A stretch of DNA of 64,000 nt. It comes from Echinometra lucunter. Taxonomy: Eukaryota; Echinodermata; Echinoidea; Camarodonta; Echinometridae. A program made the position numbers and the translations under genes. Under the pieces are notes generated by a model. That model was given only the letters and a program-made list of their open reading frames with translations, made no database searches and was not told where the DNA came from. The stretch covers positions 8,207,523 to 8,271,522 of the forward strand of contig CM057165.1 of the NCBI GenBank assembly GCA_029962745.1, given 5' to 3'. This document shows positions 57,852 to 64,000 of the stretch, piece after piece. The number at the start of each line of letters is the position of its first letter. Position 1 is the stretch's first letter.

Positions 57852-58061
57852 ATGACTGGGACTGATTGTAAAGGATGTGATGCAGTGGTGCTTGAAAGTC
57901 CAGGCAACAATCGGTATGCTTTCACTTTTCCAGACCTTGATTATGCCGTTCAGCTTCTTGGTACAGAAAACAAAGAGAACAGATTTATTACATCTCTCGG
58001 TCCTATCATAAGCATAAAAAGTGTTCACGACACCGGCGCATACGGGCACATGACGTTGAAG
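57852..58061 (+). CDS. Candidate coding exon, unknown protein
   Basis: A 70-codon frame from ATG 57852 to AAG 58061 is followed by GTAGTA, a fair donor in phase 0. An in-frame TAG lies 15 bases upstream of the ATG, and CTCAATAG there could instead be an acceptor. The peptide starts MTGTDCKGCDAVVLESPG, has a mixed globular-looking composition (NNRYAFTFPDLDYAVQLLG) and ends HDTGAYGHMTLK, with two Cys near the N-terminus. The open frame runs on for another 40 codons if no splice is used. I do not recognise the family. A minus-strand frame overlaps, but its composition is less protein-like. The region 57725-58060 is more GC-rich than its neighbours. Confidence 0.35.
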
Positions 58062-58069
58062 GTAGTACT

Positions 58070-59375
58070 ATTGCCAGTCTTAGTGCATGTTTTCGAGCCT
58101 GCAAGTTGGTTGTATGATCTGACAATCTTCTGCCAAATCGCCTTGCAAATCTGTCTTAGAAATTTATTTTCGGATGGCCTTTGATTCCTTGATGTACTGA
58201 TCTGCTAGCAGGTTTGTCTTTTCTTGACACCCACTCCTCGTCCTGTCTTTACCTTCTCCAGTTTCAAGAAATTTTCTCCGAAATTTTTATATCGTACTTG
58301 CGCTCACCCCAAACCGGGCCACAAAATCGTTTTAGGGTACACCTGCTTTGATTTGGTTCATTGCTTTGAGCCTTTAGGAGATAAGCTTGGCATCTTTACT
58401 TCTTAAAAACCACCAAACAGTAAATGCAGCTATACTACCTCCACAAACATTATGCAAGGCAAATTCCATCTTCCAAACAAAGGGGATAACATTCATTCAT
58501 ACGATCTTCATCAGTGACCACCTGAACATCATTCAAACACATTTCATCCTTTAAAGAAAAGAACATACACCATTCACTGCCACCTTAGCATATTCAAAAC
58601 ACATTGGATCTTCAAAAGTGGAGACTTTTGTGTCAAAACAATGCATTTTTCAACTTTTCACTTCTGACTTTTTCCTATATTCATAAGTGCTGCGCTTTCC
58701 ACGATTACATAATCATGGCAAAATTGCACATTACTTAAAATATGATTACGAACCAACATTTGATATATCCCAAATCAACTTGAATTGCAGAACTTTTTTG
58801 AGGGATTTGTTTTTATGTTGCTTTGAACGGAAATAAAAACAAACAAACAAACAAGTATTTAACTATAATGGAGATCAGTTAACCAGTTTTTGACTGACCT
58901 TCCATTTTAGTCAAAAGTTGGGCACAGGCTAATTTTACATTAATCAGTAAATAAGCCATTTCATGATTAGCTCGTGTCCCAAATGACCTCTAAATTCAAC
59001 AGATATTTTGAAAATGGAGAGGTCCCTTTTTGTGCACTTAGTCATGTTAGTGACTTCCAAAGTGACAGAGGTGCCTCGTGATCGTGAATGACTGCTATTT
59101 CCCCCTTTGATCTGGGTATCATGGAATGCACCATGCATGCCATGGGTGCAAAATTATTAGCACATATCAGGTATACGTGTCAGTGGGATTTAGATTTTTG
59201 TCCCAAAGGACCTTTATCTGCTCATGCTCAGATTGTATCCATGAACAGGCTTATATTCCCCTGTGAAGTAATAGCAACTGTTCAGCTGTTTATGGTTAGA
59301 ACTCGTTCGATCAAGATGTCCAACTAAAGAAAACATGATAGGTTTCAACAATGTTCAATGAGAACATCTTTGAAT
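58070..59375. other. Non-coding DNA with a LINE-like tail
   Basis: 'GAACGGAAATAAAAACAAAC' and AAACAAACAAG at 58827-58852 look like a retroposon 3' tail, but no body is visible. Other frames, for example 59088-59327, have no support. Confidence 0.4.
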
Positions 59376-59384
59376 CTATATTGG

Positions 59385-59737
59385 TTTGTTTTACCTGACT
59401 GCAAAGAACGCATGCATGCCTGCAAGTAAGCAACCAGAGGACCGACGCGACAGCTTTGAGTCCTCTCCGAGGGACCAGGGGCCCGGAACACAAAGGTTTA
59501 CGATCAATTGCAATTGATCGTACGATTGATCTTTGCGATTGATTGCATTGACCACTCTGTGCAATCAATCGCAGAAATTTATTGTACGATCAGTCGCTAA
59601 GCTTTGTGTTATGGGGCCCTGGTAATGAGGATAAATGCCTTGCAGAGGGCATTAGCGCATCGCCATGGTTTCGAACCGGGTCACCGGATTATACGAGACT
59701 TCTTCTTTACCACCTGAGCTTTCCCGCCTCCTTCATG
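59385..59737 (-). mobile_element. tRNA-derived SINE interrupted by a MITE
   Basis: Minus strand: the head GGCGGGAAAGCTCAGGTGGT contains an A box and is followed by B box CGGTTCGAAACC (about 59681-59670), then 'GCGCTAATGCCCTCTGCAAG' and CTCATTACCAGG. The matching continuation GGTCCCTCGGAGAGGACTCA and 'TCTTTGCAGTCAGGTAAAAC' resumes only after a 142-base insert. The two halves together make one SINE of the same family as 39176-39390. Confidence 0.85.
59478..59620. mobile_element. Palindromic MITE with AGGGGCCC ends, inside the SINE
   Basis: AGGGGCCCGGAACACAAAG on the left and, on the minus strand, AGGGGCCCCATAACACAAAG on the right. The interior is rich in GATCAATTGCAATTGATC and CAATCAATCGC words, so the element folds on itself. 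No target duplication longer than one or two bases can be read from the SINE halves. Confidence 0.85.
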
Positions 59738-59739
59738 TA

Positions 59740-60605
59740 CCCATTGTAAAGATAGTTGGGTATCCTTTTTCTTGACTCTCAGTTCATACTCAAATATTGG
59801 ACTTGAGGCATATCTGCCAATGTAAACCCATCGGCTAAATATCTAATTTTCTCGATATATATTTCCGTAAGAATGGACCTTCGTACAGTTGTAAGTGTGC
59901 CTCTCTAGGTCCAAGACTTGCTATGCCTCCATCTGAAATCGACGCTGCTTACGTTAAGCCTTGCCAGTGGCAATGACGTTGTCACATGAACAAGATAGCA
60001 TGTTAGCACTCAAGAATGACTTGTCCAAAGATCAATCATCATTAGAGTCGCTTTCTGGTCTTACAAACATCGTCGTATATATACCAATCTCAGTCCCAAC
60101 CCCGTTTCCGAGGTACACGTTTAGCAACAATAATAAATTGTTGAATGAAAGGGTGAATTCGGAGGCGCCGTAACTCTCCAGTTAACTTCTTCAACATATT
60201 AAGGGAAGTATTTCAAATCATTCGATTGTAACTGCTCAACACAATACTTATTATTTAGAAAATTAATTTTATTTGATGATAATTGCTACATCTTCTTTTG
60301 TAGAAAGTTCGCACATATCACATGTTATTTTCATCCATGACGCTCTCAAACAAATCACTTTAGTCCCGTTGGCTACTAACTATCTAGACTGTCTTTTTTT
60401 TACAGGTAACACGAACTTCTTAGATCTGTAAATGGACAAAGCACTTCAAATGACTTATAGCTGTCGGAGAAACACGTCATTTAAAAGAGTGTCTATGCAC
60501 TGCGAGGTGACTATTAAAGTGCCTCATCACATTCTATCTTAACGCCCGCCTTTCTTTAGTTATCCATTTGATCTGTCTATCCCCCCATAGGCTCACTAAA
60601 ATTCT
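59740..60605. other. Non-coding DNA, nothing recognised
   Basis: The frame at about 59973-60172 (ATG at 59973) is serine-rich and ends in a stop without a donor. It is noted but not called. Confidence 0.4.
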
Positions 60606-60621
60606 CGCTCCATCTTAATTA

Positions 60622-60648
60622 CTACTCTCTCTCTCCCTCCATCCCTCC

Positions 60649-60680
<32 letters not shown>

Positions 60681-60682
60681 AC
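60622..60682. repeat. (CT)n microsatellite
   Basis: CTCTCTCC passing to pure CTCTCT. Confidence 0.9.
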
Positions 60683-60761
60683 ACATACATTTATTTTTTT
60701 CTCTCCTCTTTCACGCTCCCCTTGCCTTTCTTTATTTTTTTTCTATCTGTAAACTCGTAGA

Positions 60762-61030
60762 CACTATGAACATGGCAGACAAAGAAAGAGGACAAAATAA
60801 ACAACCTCTCATTCTACCCTTCACAATGATTCTGGTAGTCAAAAGAACATCCCTTCACAGCTATTATGTTTAATCATGTAGTTCCAGGTGAATATGCATG
60901 TGGTACCTGTTCCACATATTTTAGACAATAGCAGTGAAGGGATGTTCTTTTGACTACCAGAACCATTGTGAAGGGTAGAATGAGGGGTTGTTTATTTTGT
61001 CCGCTTTCTTTGTCCGTCATGTTCATAGTG
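60762..61030. repeat. Long hairpin: 106-base arms, 57-base loop
   Basis: The arm 60762-60867 (CACTATGAACATGGCAGACA and onward) pairs with 60925-61030. Differences are few: GGC/GAC, AGAGG/AGCGG, CTC/CCC, ATGATT/ATGGTT and ACAGC/ACTGC. CT tracts flank both sides (60622-60682 and 61066-61102). Could be a MITE or an inverted duplication of a local segment. No coding content. Confidence 0.85.
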
Positions 61031-61065
61031 AGATGTCTCCCTCCATCTTTATTACACATCCTACT

Positions 61066-61102
61066 CCTCTCTCTCTCTCTCTCTCTCTCCCTCTCTCTCT
61101 TT
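61066..61102. repeat. (CT)n microsatellite
   Basis: CTCTCTCTCTCT with CCC interruption. Confidence 0.9.
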
Positions 61103-61104
61103 CT

Positions 61105-61685
61105 CTATTTTCTTCGTCATCTTCTTTCTTTTTCGCAAAAGCTTTACATTCAGTCATGAGCATAAAACGTCTAAGTTCTCTTCGAAATAAATCAACGTGA
61201 TATTTAGCAGTGCGTCGCTCTCGTAAACTTTGAGTTCGGAATTTGCAAAATAGCCCGTTGCCCACTTCACACGTCCCTCCTTATAAACGGACACGTACAA
61301 TGATGGAGGGCAGGCACGCAGATAGTTTCCTCTAAAGTGGCTTCAATAAAATATTGGTGATAATGATGCGATGGGCATGTCATGGCTCATCACATAGCCC
61401 TCTTTCACGTCACCGGCCAAAGCCCCTTGCTTTCTATTGTATGCCCATTACGGCGCGTCCCACCCAAACACCGCTTCCCATTGGTCACAACACCAAAACA
61501 CAGAAACAAGCCATCTCACTCGCAACAATTCACTCTACGAGCGATTGAGGAGAGCCAAGTACACACTGGAATGTTATTTTCTTAGCAGAACGTTACAAGG
61601 ACTGGATTAGTACATCATTTTCCCGTGACTTTTTACCTTTTCATCAATTTTTCTTGCTCGCGATTTCTGGAAAAATAAGCACCCA
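61105..61685. other. Non-coding DNA, nothing recognised
   Basis: Plus frames 61354-61548 and 61382-61585 overlap in different frames and are unsupported. Confidence 0.4.
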
Positions 61686-61690
61686 CTTTT

Positions 61691-61786
61691 ATGGATTCTT
61701 CCCATTTTGATTCAAAACGGTTAGGTATCTGCGTTCTTAGACACACAAAACATGTGATTTTGGAATATTGGAGGCAAATCTTTGAG
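61691..61786 (+). CDS. Possible short first coding exon
   Basis: ATG at 61691 opens a 32-codon frame (MDSSHFDSKRLGICVLRHTK and on to EYWRQIFE) that ends GAG followed by GTGAGTGC, a strong splice donor in phase 0. There is also a possible acceptor inside (TGCGTTCTTAG at 61740), so the true exon could be 61741-61786 in the same frame. No known domain. It may be chance, since a 32-codon frame next to a donor-like site is not rare. Confidence 0.22.
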
Positions 61787-61794
61787 GTGAGTGC

Positions 61795-62420
61795 TAATAT
61801 TTCATCTTAACTGCTTTTTGAAAATTCTTTTGTAACCTGTACGGGCCAATTTTCAGCTTCTCCAGGAAAGGCTAAATACACCTTCAGTATTCAGACCTCT
61901 CTAACCTGCATATTGGACTCTTTCCTTTCCGTCATTTTTTTTTTCATCTTTTCATCTTAAATGTTTCTTTCATATTTTGCGTTAAAAAATATATATCTAG
62001 ATTCAACAACGAACAACACAATATCGTTGGAAGGTTACTGAATAAAAACTGCTTTACACGAGGTAGAACCAAAATCACGAGGATTGTTATGTGTGTGGGG
62101 GTGGGGGAGACGAAAGCAACATTAGTAGAGATTATTGGTAAACTCCTTGAATAAAGTGAAATTGATAATGACTGTTTTATTCATACTGAAGACCAGCAAG
62201 TAACTCATAACGTTATACTATAATTTGCTAAAAACGTTTGGACTTGGCCTACAGTAAAATGTATGTCTATTGGATTTGGAATTATCTACCGGAATATGAC
62301 ACGGTTTAAGCCCTTACTTAGTTCATCTGCTCTTTGTAATATTCTGTTCCATAGTATGAGGCGCCATCGACATGATCAAAGTGCGATTTATGTGAAGTTA
62401 ATAGTTTTAAAACTATCCAT
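61795..62420. other. AT-rich non-coding DNA
   Basis: T runs near 61938-61950 and a GT/G-rich patch at 62090-62108. No gene seen. Confidence 0.4.
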
Positions 62421-62427
62421 TCATTTA

Positions 62428-62665
62428 CACTGTAAAAAATATTGGGTAAAATTTTAACCAGCACGAGCGTAATTATAATATGTCCAACCAACTTTTGCGG
62501 CAATATTTTTACCCATGCGGGAAGCAATCGTCCAGTTAGGGTAAAAACAAGTAGTAATTACTTAAGAATGGGCAAAATTTCCATCAAAATGGATAAAAGA
62601 AAATGCCCAAAGAAATGCCCAAAGGAACATTACATGCAGGAACTGCCCATGTACTGAAATATGGT
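62428..62665. mobile_element. Possible MITE with CACTGTAAAAAATATTGGGT end
   Basis: CACTGTAAAAAATATTGGGTAAAATTTTAACC on the left is a style of end shared by many short DNA elements. Inside, GGGTAAAA / TTTTTACCC and GCCCAAAGAAATGCCCAAAG words repeat. The right end is not clearly its inverse, so borders are approximate. Confidence 0.35.
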
Positions 62666-62904
62666 TTTCGTAAAATGAGTGATGTAATGATGTGGCATGA
62701 TTTGGTTGAAAATCAAATTTCTCGATGTTTTCAAAAATTAAGCTTCAAAGTCTCGTTCTAAATACTTGCAGACTGTAGAGCGACTGTTTTTCACAAATAT
62801 GAATTGACTGGACAAGCATAATTGTTGAGAGATAAATCGAAAAAAAAAAATCAGTGCAAGTTGTGATGAAAATGATGTAAGATGTGAAATACACGCACCA
62901 AGGG

Positions 62905-63055
62905 CATCGACCATGGGGGGGGGGGGCAGGGGGACAGGTTCCCCCAATTTTCTAGGAGTGGGTGACCATGTTCCCCGCCCCAATTTTCAGCTGAGGACCC
63001 TTTTTTGACAATGTCCCCCAAGATTATGAAACGGACTGACGCCCACGGACGTACC
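62905..63055 (-). repeat. Degenerate G/C-rich interspersed repeat
   Basis: On the minus strand: GGGGGACATTGTCAAAAAAG, GGGTCCTCAGCTGAAAATTG and CCTGTCCCCCTGCCCCCCC. These are the same kinds of words as at 4040-4290. Confidence 0.4.
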
Positions 63056-63064
63056 CATGCACCC

Positions 63065-63540
63065 TGGTTCAAGTTTTCAAACGATCGACTGAGGAGCTGC
63101 TATTTAGAGGTAACGGCATCTTGCGAAGACAATATATAAAAGTATTTGGGGGTATTCTTTCATTGATGTCCGTTGGTAGACGGGAGGCAAGGCGGTGGGG
63201 GGGGGGGGGGAGTGATAATGAACAATCTGAATACTAGTAATACTTAAGGTCAGTGTTTATCAAAATTTCATTCAGATGTTGGTTAAGGTTCTGTTTGTTG
63301 TAGCAATGTTTTTCCATTTTTTACCTTGACTGAATTAGAACAGAGGCCTTAAAGTTTTCCTTGTTATACGGAGTAGTAGCACTTCTCTGAAAGTACTTTT
63401 GCAAAGCTAGATAAGCGATGAAATAGCGTTGAATATCAGTTTGCATATGTTTCTTCAAAATGATTTAAAGCACGATAGAAGAGATAGCTGTTTGCAGCAG
63501 AGAGTGAAAAGAAAAGGATAACCCGAGACCGACTGTATAA
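63065..63540. other. Non-coding DNA with G runs
   Basis: G run at 63197-63211 and another beginning at 63545. No gene seen. Confidence 0.4.
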
Positions 63541-63607
63541 TGAAGGGGGGGGGGGGGAGAAGGAAAAACACAGGTAGAAATAGAGAGGGATGAAAAGAGA
63601 TAAAATT

Positions 63608-63608
<1 letters not shown>

Positions 63609-63668
<60 letters not shown>
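63609..63668. repeat. (GATA)n microsatellite
   Basis: About 14 GATA units, pure. Confidence 0.97.
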
Positions 63669-63669
63669 G

Positions 63670-64000
63670 AAGGAGAGAGGGGGAAGAGAAGTACTAGAGA
63701 TTGATGTTTGTCATTAATTATTCATTCACTCTTATTCAACCCAGACAAAGCCAGTTTTATCACCTTCCACGTACTCGAACGCATTAGCCACCAATACAAT
63801 TATATTTACAGGACCTAAACCTTTATTAGGACCTTTATTAGATTCCCTCATATTTCAACCTTTTAAATTAGTTGTCTTGAGCTCATGGTGGAATATATTA
63901 AGATCTACGTGTTTGTATATTCCAAATTCACCCTTTGTATATAAATCGTCTTATTTATGATGTCATTCATATGTATATTTATATATTATTTCTCACTCGC
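63670..64000. other. AT-rich non-coding DNA to window end
   Basis: Short GA-rich lead-in, then unique-looking sequence. No gene seen. Confidence 0.4.

Noticed and set aside
59973..60172. Serine-rich plus-strand frame of 67 residues
   Set aside because: Ends in a stop without splice donor, no upstream acceptor of quality, no known domain.

Overview
This is a 64 kb window of animal nuclear DNA, AT-rich and almost entirely non-coding. It contains one 500-base assembly gap (37996-38495). There are no long open reading frames, operons, ribosome binding sites or rRNA genes. The content is dense in microsatellites (GA/CT, CTT, TA, CA, AAAT, GATA, TAG, AAT), tRNA-derived SINEs, 5'-truncated non-LTR retrotransposons and many short inverted-repeat (MITE-like) elements. 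The repeat families, including SINEs with a conserved central domain, 'GGGCCCCGTT' and 'CACTGCAAAAAC' hairpins and pieces rich in GCGAGCGAAGCGAGC, suggest a marine invertebrate deuterostome, most likely a sea urchin. That assignment rests on recollection of repeat style and was not checked by a search.

Layout. 1-6 kb: GA tracts, a good candidate coding exon (3142-3348, consensus splice donor), a MITE just downstream of it and a weaker micro-exon (4666-4710). 6.5-9 kb: two inverted-repeat elements. 9.27-13.54 kb: a large foldback element with two near-identical arms of about 1.17 kb around a 1.9 kb AT-rich spacer; its arms carry arrays of AGGTCA direct repeats. 14-20 kb: a GTGCA-rich palindromic element, an ATCGTGA-rich stretch, a minus-strand LINE end and a cluster of GTCCGTCCGTGAC motifs. 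20-28 kb: CT/CTT/GA tracts, a GCGAGC tandem-repeat element and a decayed plus-strand LINE with reverse-transcriptase motifs. 28-37 kb: several retroposon tails, a SINE duplicated in tandem with expanded TAG arrays, more palindromic elements and GA-rich tracts. 38-46 kb: the gap, a clear tRNA-derived SINE, hairpins and TA/CA/AAAT tracts. 47-54.7 kb: repeated copies of one pyrimidine-rich unit, one of which seems to be split by a LINE that itself appears to hold an insert. 55-64 kb: a GC-rich foldback element with a SINE piece inside, another candidate exon (57852-58061), a SINE interrupted by a MITE, a long 106-base-arm hairpin and a GATA microsatellite.

No gene here could be assigned a function. 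The three or four candidate exons rest on start codon, open frame and splice donor alone; they could belong to one or more long-intron genes, but nothing in the window links them. The most interesting material is the nuclear-receptor-like (DR1) motif array inside the large foldback element and the record of nested insertions.
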